The notes below the pieces were generated by a model that saw only the letters and a program-made list of their open reading frames with translations, was not told where the DNA came from and did not search any database. From assembly GCA_004802725.1 (NCBI GenBank), contig SGPM01000096.1:19946-83945 (forward strand): 64,000 bases of DNA, read 5' to 3'. The DNA comes from Antrodiella citrinella (Eukaryota > Basidiomycota > Agaricomycetes > Polyporales > Steccherinaceae). Each line of letters starts with the position of its first letter. The first letter of the stretch is position 1. Shown one piece after another: positions 1 through 9,566 of the stretch. The translations under genes were made by a program, and so were the position numbers.

Positions 1-194
1 ACAGTCTTCTGTTCCAATTTTCCCTTGCCGACCTCAATCTTGTCGGCAGGCGTAACCCTACGGCCATACTCTCCAACTCGAGTAAATTGAGGATCTTGCA
101 ACAGCTCCTGAAGCAAGTGTCTCCCAACCTCGCCGGAAGCACCTAACAAGAGTGCGGATTTGCCTGGAGCAGCGGCAGCATATGTGAGCAACAT
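1..194 (-). CDS. FMP52-like NAD(P)-binding protein, copy 1, partial (5' exon only)
   Basis: First exon of a second FMP52-like gene on the minus strand, cut by the left window edge. The ATG is at 194. The 64 or so visible residues contain the Rossmann glycine motif LLGASGEVG and the segment RRVTPADKIEVGKGKLEQK, nearly identical to the complete copy at 953-2008. FMP52 belongs to the short-chain dehydrogenase-like TIP30/HTATIP2 group and in yeast is found at the mitochondrial outer membrane; its reaction is not established. The sequence upstream of this ATG (195-423) also resembles the upstream region of the other copy, so promoter and gene were duplicated together. What follows after the exon lies outside the window, so whether this copy is intact cannot be judged. 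Confidence 0.8.
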   Translation of the reverse strand, partial: MLLTYAAAAPGKSALLLGASGEVGRHLLQELLQDPQFTRVGEYGRRVTPADKIEVGKGKLEQKT

Positions 195-423
195 GTCGCA
201 GTACAGACAAGAGTAGACGTATACCAGACATTATTGCAGCAGCTACTTGCATATACTTGCTGTGACTGAGTGTATGGAGGTTGGGAATGAGAGTGGGAGT
301 GGGAGTGGGAGAAGTTCGGTTACGTATAATCGCGACTGTGGGTTATCAAGTACATGGTACATCCGCCGAGCTCGGTCGTTGTGACGCGTCCCTACACCCG
401 AGCAGCCGGCGAAAAGGTAGAGT

Positions 424-520
424 GATGTGACCATCACTTCGGAGGAGCCAAGCGCAGCGTACGCGAGTGGCTAGGGCCGTCCACTTTTGCACGGCGTATC
501 TATGCCAAATGATTCAGTCA
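424..520 (-). pseudogene. relic of FMP52-like intron 3/exon 3
   Basis: On the minus strand this stretch aligns, with deletions, to intron 3 and exon 3 of the neighbouring complete copy (about 1418-1560). Shared words include GTGACCATCA, AGCCAAG and the block around GTCCACTTT. It has no flanking exons in order, so it is a fragment left at the duplication junction rather than a gene. Confidence 0.5.
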
Positions 521-952
521 AGTCGCTGCATAGATAGTTGTGGCGACTCACCGAGCCACACTTTGGGATTCCTAACCCTTCATATAGTATTTAGCAGTTC
601 AGAGCAAAGTATGGAGAGGAAAGTGAAGATGACCATTGACCACGCCGATAGGCCGCGTCGCTTTTTGTACTGGGCGTCATGTGGATGTGAAACAAGCTCA
701 AGAATAACAGACCCTTTCAGAGAGCGGTACATTAGCAAATGTACAACCCAGAACGAATTTCGAGATTTCAGGAGCCGTGAGCCGAGCAGCAAGCTGAGCA
801 GGAGGAAGATATAAGCAGGCCGGGTTGGGCGCCAAGAATCCCGATTTCCTCGGAAAGCTGAAGAGGAGTGACCTCCGTCTTGAATTAAACTAATTCACGT
901 GGTTATACCACAAATAATACAGACTGGACGAACTGGGAACACTGTACTCAGA

Positions 953-2008
953 TCACTTGCCCAAGGCACGGATGCCGACATTATCTAACAGGGTGAATGG
1001 CGTGTCTCCACCCGCAGTGGTCGCTTTTGCTGCTGCAGGAAGGTTGGCGGCGCCTACACTTCCTGCAATACGCATAGCTTTGGCCACGACAGTCGTCTGT
1101 ACGAGTAAGGATCAGTAATGCGCATGCTATTGATGATCAGCGAATCCTACCGGGCACGATTGATTCTCGATCCAAGATGTCCTCAGATTGATGAGACGTC
1201 TGCAGTAAATTATCAGTCCTGCAAATAGCTAAATAACTGGAAGTACGCTCACTCTGCGAGCGACTCTATAAATCTTAGTTCAGGACGCTGAGTGTCGGTG
1301 AGCAGCGCAGGCCGGAAGATTATGGTCTCGCTGTAACCCAAACCGGCAAGCCCCAACTCAGTGAGACCCTTGGATTTACCATACAGGAAGTACGAGTTAG
1401 CGTCTGCGGGGGCAGCCTATGTGACCATCATTTCACGCGTAAGTAAAAGGGTGCAGCCAAGTGCAATGGTACGCTCACCGAACAATAAACAATGCGCTGC
1501 GGGTGGTTAGGGTCGTCCACTTTGGCTGCACGAGCTGCATTTATCACGTATCTATTCCACACGAAGCAATGTCAGGTTGTTGTCGCAGAAATGACCGGTT
1601 CAAAAACGTACTCTCTGTCAATCTTCTCGAAGGCGGCAGCGCTACCCGCCAAAGCACGACTCGTTCCGAGTCTGAAATGGTCGTGTGAGCATCCAGAATG
1701 GACGACCAGAAGCTGACCAGTGGCAGAGAACGAGGCGCAACTGATCATACTCACGTTATATAGACAACATCCCATTTCCCATCCTTCATATCAGCTTCCT
1801 CAATCTTGTCGAAGTTGATCACCTTCTGTTCCAGCTTATCCTTACCAACTTCGATCTTGTCAGCAGGCGTAACTCTGCGGCCATACTCTCCAACTCGAGT
1901 AAACTGCGGATCTTGCAACAGCTCCTGAAGCAAGTGTCTCCCAACTTGGCCGGAAGCACCTAACAAGAGTGCGGATTTGCCTGGAGCAGCAGTATATGTG
2001 AGCCACAT
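953..2008 (-). CDS. FMP52: FMP52-like NAD(P)-binding protein, copy 2, complete
   Basis: Six exons on the minus strand: 1755-2008, 1612-1671, 1479-1551, 1253-1416, 1151-1199 and 953-1096. They sum to 744 nt, giving 247 residues, the usual length of fungal FMP52. Seen: Rossmann motif LLGASGQVG near residue 20, the block DREYVINAAR, the active-site region YFLYGKSKGL (YxxxK of the short-chain dehydrogenase fold) and TIIFRPALL. Yeast Fmp52 is a TIP30/HTATIP2-type protein of the mitochondrial outer membrane; substrate and reaction are unknown. The 49-nt exon 5 is required to keep frame between exons 4 and 6 and its product fits the helix expected there. It lies in tandem with the partial copy at 1-194. 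Confidence 0.85.
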
Positions 2009-2144
2009 GTCGCAGTACAGAGAAGAGTAGACGTTTACCAGACATTATTGCAGCTACTTGCATAGACTTGCTGTGACGAGGTTGGGAGTGGTTACGAGGT
2101 ATAACCGGGACTGTTTTACCAAGTATATATCATGGCACACCTCG

Positions 2145-2400
2145 GTCTCGTCTCGTACCCAGACTGGAACCGCAACCAGTCACCGCATTCTACATAGGGT
2201 TCGATTCCAGTCTGGTTTCGAGACACCTCGGTCAATTACCAAGTATATCATGCTCGGTCAAACCTCGGTCGTTTGGTCGTAACCGAACAGCCGGTGAGAC
2301 CGGTGAGAAGTCAGAAAAGGCACGAAAGTCTCGTCTCGTACCCGCACCCAATCACCGCATTGCGGTGATAGGGTTCGATTCCAGTCTGGTTTCGAGACGA
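2145..2400. repeat. two related hairpin-forming repeats upstream of FMP52 copy 2
   Basis: Unit 1 (2145-2224) and unit 2 (about 2326-2400) share GTCTCGTCTCGTACCC at one end and GGGTTCGATTCCAGTCTGG plus TTTCGAGAC at the other. In unit 1 GTCTCG/CGAGAC and CCAGACTGGAA/TTCCAGTCTGG pair to form a long hairpin. Unit 2 keeps the outer ends but has a different inner hairpin at 2351-2369. Each contains GGTTCGATTCC (2198-2208 and 2372-2382), an exact match to the RNA polymerase III B-box consensus, but no tRNA cloverleaf can be drawn because the T-stem does not pair. Confidence 0.6.
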
Positions 2401-2561
2401 CGAAAGTCGGTATTTCGCCATACATGCCGTTGACAAATGCATTGTAGACGCAGGATTGTGCACTGAGGCTGCTCGAGCCTCGTCGCGAGGTAAGGAGGTA
2501 AAGCCTACCGCCAGTGAGCGCTGAAGGTTTGTGATAAGCAGTGAAAGCACGAAAGGTACAA

Positions 2562-3291
2562 CCGTTTTCATAACGATGTGCGGATCGACATCCGTAGATA
2601 CGTTCGGGCAATGAATATTTGTGGCGCGGCATTGCCGGCTGGCCCTTTGGCGCACGCGATTTCGCAACGCCACATGCGAGTCATACCGTGACATCTGAGC
2701 TTGTCACCCTTCCTGCTGCCCACCACGACATCCCTCGCCTTTGTGACGGCGACGTCTCTTCTCAAGACTGGAGTGCGTGTCCAACCAATGCCCTTGAAAA
2801 TCACCACTCCACTCAGTCTAATCTACGAAGTAAACTCAACGGTCGCAACCACTAGAAGGCAGCTATTTCCGACCCCCTTTACGAACTAGTACATCTTTTG
2901 AATCTTATACCACTCATGGCCCGTGGATGGTCTTGAGTGGCGAGCCGTATAGTGTACATTTTGTCAAACATCTGCCACGTATCAAGTATCATTCTGGAAA
3001 GCCATGATACAGGGCTGCATACATTCAAGAGAGCTCTCGGTGCTTGTGATGATTGATAGTTGTGGGTGCAGATCTCATGCTTCACTGTCTTGAGGCTGTG
3101 CACGGAAGTCAGGCCTGGCCCTTCCTAGCTTATGAGGCGTATCATATTGGAGAGCCACTGAGTCCTAACAGGCCCTCGATGTCGCCGTGCAGGATAAGGT
3201 GGTCACTCTGACACCCAGTGGGTCACAGGAGGGTCACGCTCGACGAAATACGTGTCTACGGATGTAGACCCGCACATCGTTATGAAAACGG
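2562..3291. repeat. 730-bp segment bounded by 42-bp inverted repeats
   Basis: The left arm 2562-2603 and the reverse complement of the right arm 3250-3291 match at 39 of 42 positions. The interior (2604-3249) has no credible coding region. The arrangement resembles a short non-autonomous element with terminal inverted repeats, but no clear target-site duplication is visible, so the mobile-element reading is inference. Confidence 0.45.
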
Positions 3292-3400
3292 CTGTAATGT
3301 CATATGACGGGTATGTATTGTACAACTGGGTCTGAAGAAGCATGTGAAGAGAAGAGCAGCGCAGCGAGATAAAATACATTCACACATGCATGAGGCATCC

Positions 3401-4739
3401 TCAGAACTCATCCGAGAAATAGTCCGCCAGTGAATCCTTGATCTCCCGTACCCGTATCTGAGTAGCAACTCTTGCGCTCTCCCTGCAATGAGGGATGCCC
3501 TCAAGGAATCCCTGGGAGGGTATCTGTGCCTCCACCAGCGCCTTGACCATAGCCTCCGCCAATCCCAACCGCGTGAGTATGTCTTCTCGAGGTAGCGTCG
3601 GAATTATGGAGGAAGACGTCTCGAGGGATGCCTTCCACAGCGCACCCCATGCTTTCGTGCACCGTTGTTGGCTGGTACACCGGGCGCTGTGCGTGAGGAC
3701 AGGCGGCTGGCTCGGCAGTACGTCCCAGAGCTTGCCCAGGGAGTAGTAACCAGAGAGCAGCCGAATGCGCTGGTCTCTTGACAACGACGCCTCGGTGTCC
3801 CAGTGTTGTCTGCCTTTCAGCATCATGTGGAAGTATGCCAGACCGAGTATAGGCTTCAGGTTGAATCGTTCGCCGATGCTGATGGCGAGTGCGAGATCCT
3901 TGCCTTCCCCTATTTGTCTGATCCACCGCGCCACGGCCATGGTCAACAGATCTGACCGCTCACATAAGGTAGCAAGCTCTGTGACCTGCACGAGTGAAGG
4001 TGTGGACCCTTCTGTGGGGTGGTTATTAGGATGGTTAAGTGTAGGTGTTGTCGACGGGAGAGTGTCAAAAGCGGTAGGATTCAAGTTGAAGTAGCTGTTT
4101 AGGACCCCCAAAGCCCACGTCTCGATGGAGCGAAATTGATACTTGTGGGATATCCGAGCAAGGTGGACGAGCTGAACACAGTTGGCATCAGGGCCCGTAG
4201 CCAGCATGAATTCATGCGGTCTGCAGTGGAAATGCCGAGTCAAACCCCATATCGACGTAATATGATTGAACAGTACTCACAGTGCATATAAGGCCCACAA
4301 CAGTGCTCTGAACTCTTCCGCTGTGTCGCCTTGTAGCCTGATGGGGTTGTCGTCGATCTCGCCTTCCTGCGCCACCGTCATGCTCGAGTCCGACCTCGAC
4401 GAATCTGTCTCCGAAGACAGCTGGAACATCGTCTCAAAAGCCGACTTGTCTTTCGTCAGGGTTGATCTATGAACCTATAAACATCCCATGAGATACACAC
4501 TTCACCCGCAGTTACGTGACCGAGGCCAGAACTCGATGATTCGTAACGCGCAAAACTATGATTCTCACCTTAAACAGGGTGTTTTCCACCAGCAGAACAC
4601 TATTACCATCGGAAATGTAATAGGTCGGGTCTCTGCTGGGCCCAGGGATTGATAGGGAGAGTATGCCGTCGCCGAGGAAGGAGTTGGACATGGACATGAG
4701 TGGACTATCCGCGTGAAGATGATCGGCGTGAGTGTCCAT
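3401..4739 (-). CDS. BTB/POZ domain protein 1
   Basis: Three exons on the minus strand, 4569-4739, 4282-4474 with its last base at 4281, and 3401-4220, total 1185 nt, 394 residues. The N-terminal half (about residues 40-140) is a BTB/POZ fold: TYYISDGNSVLLVENTLFK, VHRSTLTKDKSAFETMF, DDNPIRLQGDTAEEF and LLWALYALPHEF. The C-terminal half is a helical region with cysteine/histidine-containing patches near CTSQQRCTKAW, shared with the two paralogues at 6928 and 50166. BTB proteins usually dimerise and often adapt substrates to cullin-3, but this family, expanded in Agaricomycetes, has no known partner. No DNA-binding domain or kelch repeats are visible. The intron inside LYA|LPHEF is at the same codon in all three paralogues. 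Confidence 0.88.
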
Positions 4740-5118
4740 TATTGCGAATGGCGATCAAGGCTGCTAGTGAGGTCGGCTGCGGATTTCGTGGCTGCGTAAC
4801 GTAGGTCGTGAATAATTTGTCTCTCCGGGGTCGCAGAGGAGGCGGTCGATGGGAAGAAACTCCAATTGAGGGCTCTGAGGCGGTTTGGAGGACACTTGCA
4901 TTCTAAACTGGCACTCTGCCATGACAGCCAGCGATAAGCGCCATCATTGGTTGAGATGGCTGACAGTGCCACAGTGACCAACAATAGCTCGATATCTCAT
5001 TTCAACAGTATATTGCTACATTGGACGACAGATGATCATGGTGCGAAGTCGCAGCAGTAGTTATATGTAGCCTAAGCAAGCAATCCATTTCCCAAGATGC
5101 ATGAGAGCAACCTCTACT
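4740..5118. other. intergenic: 5' region of BTB gene 1
   Basis: This gap between the BTB start and the 3' end of the aldo-keto reductase gene holds no supported gene. An open frame on the minus strand at 4739-4984 has no recognisable content. Confidence 0.5.
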
Positions 5119-6509
5119 TCAAGCAGCGTTCACTGGCGCCAGAAGGAGCATACTCTCCACGACATGAGCCCAAGAAGGGCGAGGCAAGCAACGGGCTTAC
5201 ACCACTGGATCCTTTGTACGATTGACTTGGGAGGGCCACCGGAGCCAGCCTTGTCTATGGCTTCGATCTCCTCAGTCGTGAGCTCTGCTGTCACGGTCTG
5301 TCAACCAAGAGTTCGACATGCAAGATACAGATCACTCACGTAAGTCAGCAACGTCGAGGTACTCTTGCATACGATCTTTCTTTGAGCTTGTTCTACATTT
5401 CCAGGTCAGGGAGAACCGCAGATAGATAAATAGAACACGTACGTGACGATGACTACGCCCTTGCTGCGAACCCAGGCCAGGATGACTTGCGTAGGTGTTG
5501 CTCCAAGTCGTTTCGCGGCTTCTGCGACGGGTTTATCGACGGGACCGCCGGGGTACTTGGTTACGGGACTACGAACACGTCGTAAGGATAAACCTCCGAG
5601 CCCAAAGGGAAGTGGGGTCTTACCTCAGACTGCTGTATGCCTCGATAATGATGTCATGCTTGGCGGCATATTCAAGCAGAGGCTTATGCTGAGTATAGTT
5701 GTAAGGGCTGAAGTTGATCTGTCGCAAAAGTAATATTGTCAGATTAGCTATGTCAGGTCCGTCGGGCGCAACTCACCTGGTTGACCGCAGGTACGACCGT
5801 TGCATCTTTCACCAAGCTCTGTAATCCCTCCAAATCATAGTTGCTGACACCGATGCTCCTGTTATGCTGTGAACAAAACGTACGCGCTACAGAGCGAATC
5901 AGTATGACGCACTTAGCAAGGCCAGCCTTCTGGAACCCTTCCAGTTTCGCCCAAACGGCGCTACCTCCCCATGCCGGAGAATGGATGAGGTACAGGTCCA
6001 GTTGCGAGACTCCCAGCTATGTGAAACATTACCAAACAGATAAAACTTGAACCAAACGCGACAAACTCACGTTTTTCAAGCTGTCCTGGATTGCTTGTTC
6101 AACAGTACCCAGACCAGAGAACTTGGACGTGAGGAAGAAGTCCGAGCGAGCGAGGCCACTCTCCTTGATAGCATCACCAATGTAGGTTTCCGTTTGGTAG
6201 ACTATGTGGGTGTGTGAGTAGCATTATATGATTGAGGACCCGATAAACACTCACATTGTGCAGTGTCAATGTGAGAGAAACCAACTTCGATTGCTTGTTC
6301 GACGTATGCCGTTACATCCTAGACTTTCAATTCAACGCATGGAACACTGAAATGTACCAGCTTCACATACGTGTCCCTTCCACTTCGACCCAGTACCAAA
6401 CGCGATTGAAGGAATCTACAATACATTCGAACTTCACGTTAACCCGTCATGGCCGAGCACTCATACATACCTCATTGCCATCGTTCAACTTGACGCTCCC
6501 GAACGGCAT
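5119..6509 (-). CDS. aldo-keto reductase
   Basis: Eleven exons on the minus strand (6471-6509, 6371-6415, 6255-6318, 6071-6201, 5913-6016, 5777-5858, 5624-5718, 5443-5568, 5340-5392, 5201-5287, 5119-5132) total 840 nt, 279 residues, normal for the family. It should be a cytosolic NADPH-dependent carbonyl reductase with a TIM-barrel fold. The catalytic tetrad is readable: Asp46 and Tyr51 in HIDTAQFYQTE, Lys76 in LTSKFS, His105 in YLIHSPAW. The cofactor-binding signature KSIGVSNYDL and the C-terminal segment WVRSKGVVIVTTSSKKDR are also present. The sequence looks like the yeast YDL124W/conjugated polyketone reductase branch, but the substrate cannot be read from sequence. The last exon is only 14 nt and adds five residues; without that splice the protein would end slightly differently at 5130. 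Confidence 0.88.
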
Positions 6510-6927
6510 CTTAACTATACAGATGTTACAGATGAACCAGGTGGAGGGAGTCAACGAAAGCGGGGAGAAGGAGAGGGGCAAGACCGACACCGAGACAAGG
6601 TGTGAGGGAATTGCACGCCGAGTTGTGACGGAATTTCGCCATCGAGCCAAACCCCCACGATAAGGAACATCGCCTGTCTATTTCTGCTCACGACCACACA
6701 TGGAATGGGATACGAACTGCATGGAATTGACGATAGTTGGCAATTGAAGATCCCAACAAAGACGGAATGGACGCAGTGAGATGTCCGGGCGATGCGGGCA
6801 GGCCGTAGGATGGCGCTCCGGCGAGTCGGCTAGCTTCAAGACGACCCTCTCAAGTAGTCCACCATGGACACGATCGGCCCAGCATTCCTCCCCTTCACGG
6901 TCACTACCTTTGGTCCTCCTTGAACCC
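6510..6927. promoter_or_regulatory. divergent intergenic region between aldo-keto reductase and BTB gene 2
   Basis: About 418 bp separate the two divergent start codons, so it must contain both promoters. No distinct TATA box or known motif was picked out. A BTB start at 6781 would be in frame but the downstream ATG at 6928 fits the paralogues better. Confidence 0.45.
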
Positions 6928-8418
6928 ATGGCCATAGCATCAGCCTCCTCCTCCAGATCGTGTTCACCGATGTCCACAGAAACGCTGTCTGGGTCTCCGG
7001 CTGGGACGCCCACCGGGTCGGGCAGTGGTAGGAAGCGTCCTAGGGTCGACGAGGATGTGGGGATTGCACAGGCACCACTACCAGCTGTCGGACAGTACGT
7101 GGAAGTCCAAGGCCAGCACAGAAACTTTACGGAGCTCGTTCGGGACGATACGTACTATCTGGAAGATGGGAGTTGCATATTGCAAGTAGAGAGAACACTC
7201 TTTAATGTGCGTACAGTCCCTTGTGATACTAGGACGATACTAAACTGATTTCCGTAGGTTCACCGCACCATTTTGTCAAAGGATTCCTCCATGTTTTCCG
7301 CCTTGTTTGAGTTGCCGCAAGGAGGTGGGGACGTAGACGGATCATCCGATGCAAATCCGTTGATTCTTCATGGAGACACAGTGAAGGAATTTAAGAACTT
7401 CCTATGGTATGTCTTCCATGGCCGTATTCCAAGGAAAGCTTGTTGACTATCGTTACAGGTCGTTGTATGCACTGTAAGTAACGTATCTTGCACGCATGGA
7501 ATGTAACTGACGAGTGGCGTGACCATCAGGCCGCATGAGTTCCTGCTGTTGCAAAATTCAGACGCTGACATGGACCGCCTTGTTGACATAGCAAGAGTCT
7601 CATTCAAGTACCAACTCAAATCTGTCGAGACATGGGCTCTGGACGCCATCACCGACCAGGTGAACAAGAAAGATTCGACTTTGTGCGCTGCTGTAGGAGC
7701 GACACCTACTGCGCTATACAATGTCGCAGTCACCAAGATGTCATACCCCACCGCTGCCTCCCAAGTCTCCCGCCTCATCAGGCTCGCACACTGGTGCGGC
7801 CACGAGCGTCTTCGGGACACCGTGGTCAACCTCCTCTGTCGGCTGTTGGCTGCATCGCTACCATACGCTCATCTGGCGATGTCCCTGTCGGACGAGCTGG
7901 GTCTCCGCGCTCTGCGCGGTATCGCGTACTTCGAGGTAATGCAGAAGCCCGTTGTGGTGCGCGATGGAGAGGTGCGGTATGAGATACCACCTAGTGGCGA
8001 TCAGGAGGGCTTCGTCGCGCCGATAGAAGATATCCTGGACCCCGACGGTAACCTCATCGTATCCAAGTCCCAACAACTCCGTATATTGACAGGGTACTAT
8101 GGCCTCAGCATGGCCTGGGAGCAGCTACGTATCCAACCCGTCCCATTCGAACACGCGTCGACGTGTGGTGCTACTTGGCACCAGCATGGCTGCACGCAGA
8201 GTTGGGTCGACTTTTGGAAGGAGAAGACGAAGGGTGAGACGGTGATGGGCATGGGGCTGGGGGATTATCTGGGGCGGTTGAGAGCCATGTTGAAGGAGTT
8301 CGACAGGTGGGGATCTGCGACATATCTGCACCATGACTGTAGGATATTTGCGCGGAAGGCGTTGCAGCTGAAGATTAAGGAGGCAGAGGCTTCTTTACCA
8401 GACTTCTTCGCGGAGTAA
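6928..8418 (+). CDS. BTB/POZ domain protein 2
   Basis: Four exons, 6928-7206, 7258-7406, 7459-7473 and 7530-8418, total 1332 nt, 443 residues. The N-terminus is a Ser-rich stretch followed by the basic motif GRKRPRV, a possible nuclear localisation signal also seen in paralogue 3 (PRKRQRV). The BTB fold is visible in RDDTYYLEDGSCILQVERTLF, VHRTILSKDSSMFSALFELP and NPLILHGDTVKEF, ending with LWSLYALPHEFLLLQ. The C-terminal half matches paralogues 1 and 3, including CGATWHQHGCTQSW. Exon 3 is 15 nt long and produced by an extra intron absent from the other two copies. ATG 6928 was chosen over the in-frame ATG at 6781 because the Ala/Ser-rich start MAIAS resembles that of paralogue 3. Function unknown beyond BTB-mediated protein interaction. 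Confidence 0.88.
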
Positions 8419-8624
8419 CGGGGCGTGTCAAGATGGATTTCGCAGTTTTTATTTTGTATCTGCGCGCAATGTATCAGTACATGGACTTGATATCTTCATC
8501 CGGACTATTTACTTATACATGACATTCCATTTCATCTGTTCGGGAAGCGTGGTACCATGTAAATAAACATAACATACAGAGGGTGTCGATCAGGTGCACG
8601 GGTTGACACATACGTTGTTTGTGT

Positions 8625-9282
8625 TCACGTTCTTTTGGCCTTGGCCTTGCTCTTTGCCTTTGGTGGACGTTTCGACACAGACGTGGCGCTGGTGTCTGAA
8701 GTGCTTCCTATGGTGAACGCGCCGACCAGACTGGCATTGCTCGGAACAGGGCTGACGATAAGCAGAGGACTGCCACTAGTAGGCTCTGTTGGGGCTCGCG
8801 AGGAGGCCGCAGGACCCATCATACTGCGCATGATATCGTCGATGTCGCACGACGAAGGCTGCTGCTCCTCGGAGACATTTGATCCACGCAACAGGGTACG
8901 TTCGAAAATCTCGTCCTCTTGTAGCTTCCGCACCTCTTTCCGTAGATTCTGCATGACATGGGTGAACAGTGCTAGATCGGTGTCAGTACGCTCATCTTGC
9001 ACGGGTTGGGCGAGACAACGGCGCACCTTTCTCGGCCTGCGGATGCGGATTTCTCGGGAGGAGGGGCTCCTCGTCGGCGAACGTTTCCTCTGGGCGAGGT
9101 GAATCCAATCTTAGCTGACGTTCCATCTTGACATTGAATTCCTCCAGCGACAATGCCTGCTCCGCGATGGGAGTCTCATCGGGACCGTAGTCTGTACCGA
9201 TGGAGCTAGAAGGCGAAGGTGCACGAAGAACAGGTGGCGCATACACTGCGTCTCCAGTATAGATATGTTGCAAGGAGTGCAT
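8625..9282 (-). CDS. small hypothetical protein (200 aa), divergent from RNR1
   Basis: Two exons on the minus strand, 9027-9282 and 8625-8971, total 603 nt, 200 residues. I do not recognise the family. The N-terminus is MHSLQHIYTGDAVYAPP followed by a Ser/Pro stretch. A charged helix LRKEVRKLQEDEIFERTL around residues 95-115 could form a coiled coil. The C-terminus is a basic tail KRPPKAKSKAKAKRT, typical of nuclear or nucleic-acid-binding proteins. The intron has a good GTGCGC donor and CTAG acceptor and joins the frames AEK|ALFTH cleanly. It shares a 284-bp intergenic region with RNR1, so co-regulation with DNA precursor synthesis is possible but unproven. Confidence 0.65.
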
Positions 9283-9566
9283 TTTACAGTAACGATGGCA
9301 GTCAAGATAGTGGTAGCAGATCAAAAACGGAGCGCTTCAGACAACACCGCGTACGCAGAGGCAAATACAGACAAAGAACGCGTGACTGTTTAACGAAGTG
9401 ACTAGTAACATATGTGACATCTTGGTGACATCCTCGCGTTTGCTGGATAAAATCGTTCGCGTCGCGTCGCTCCTTCTTTTCTTCGTTCCACCATCTCCTA
9501 GGCTCGCGTTCCCTAGATTTCTCCCTCACATATCCTTCCTCTTACCTTCTCTATACCCTTTTCTGC
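9283..9566. promoter_or_regulatory. bidirectional promoter region of the 200-aa gene and RNR1
   Basis: The 284 bp between the two start codons are pyrimidine-rich on the RNR1 side (CT tracts at 9470-9565), as usual just upstream of fungal start codons. A GCGTCGCGTCGC run lies at about 9459-9470. No perfect MluI cell-cycle box ACGCGT was seen, although ACGCGTGAC is at 9378. Confidence 0.4.

Noticed and set aside
2198..2208. tRNA gene suggested by GGTTCGATTCC
   Set aside because: Flanking bases cannot form a T-stem or an acceptor stem in register, and no A-box or anticodon arm fits. Same conclusion for 2372-2382 and for 25831-25841.
3401..8418. BTB genes and aldo-keto reductase as a biosynthetic gene cluster
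   Set aside because: No backbone synthase, transporter or pathway regulator is present; adjacency looks incidental.
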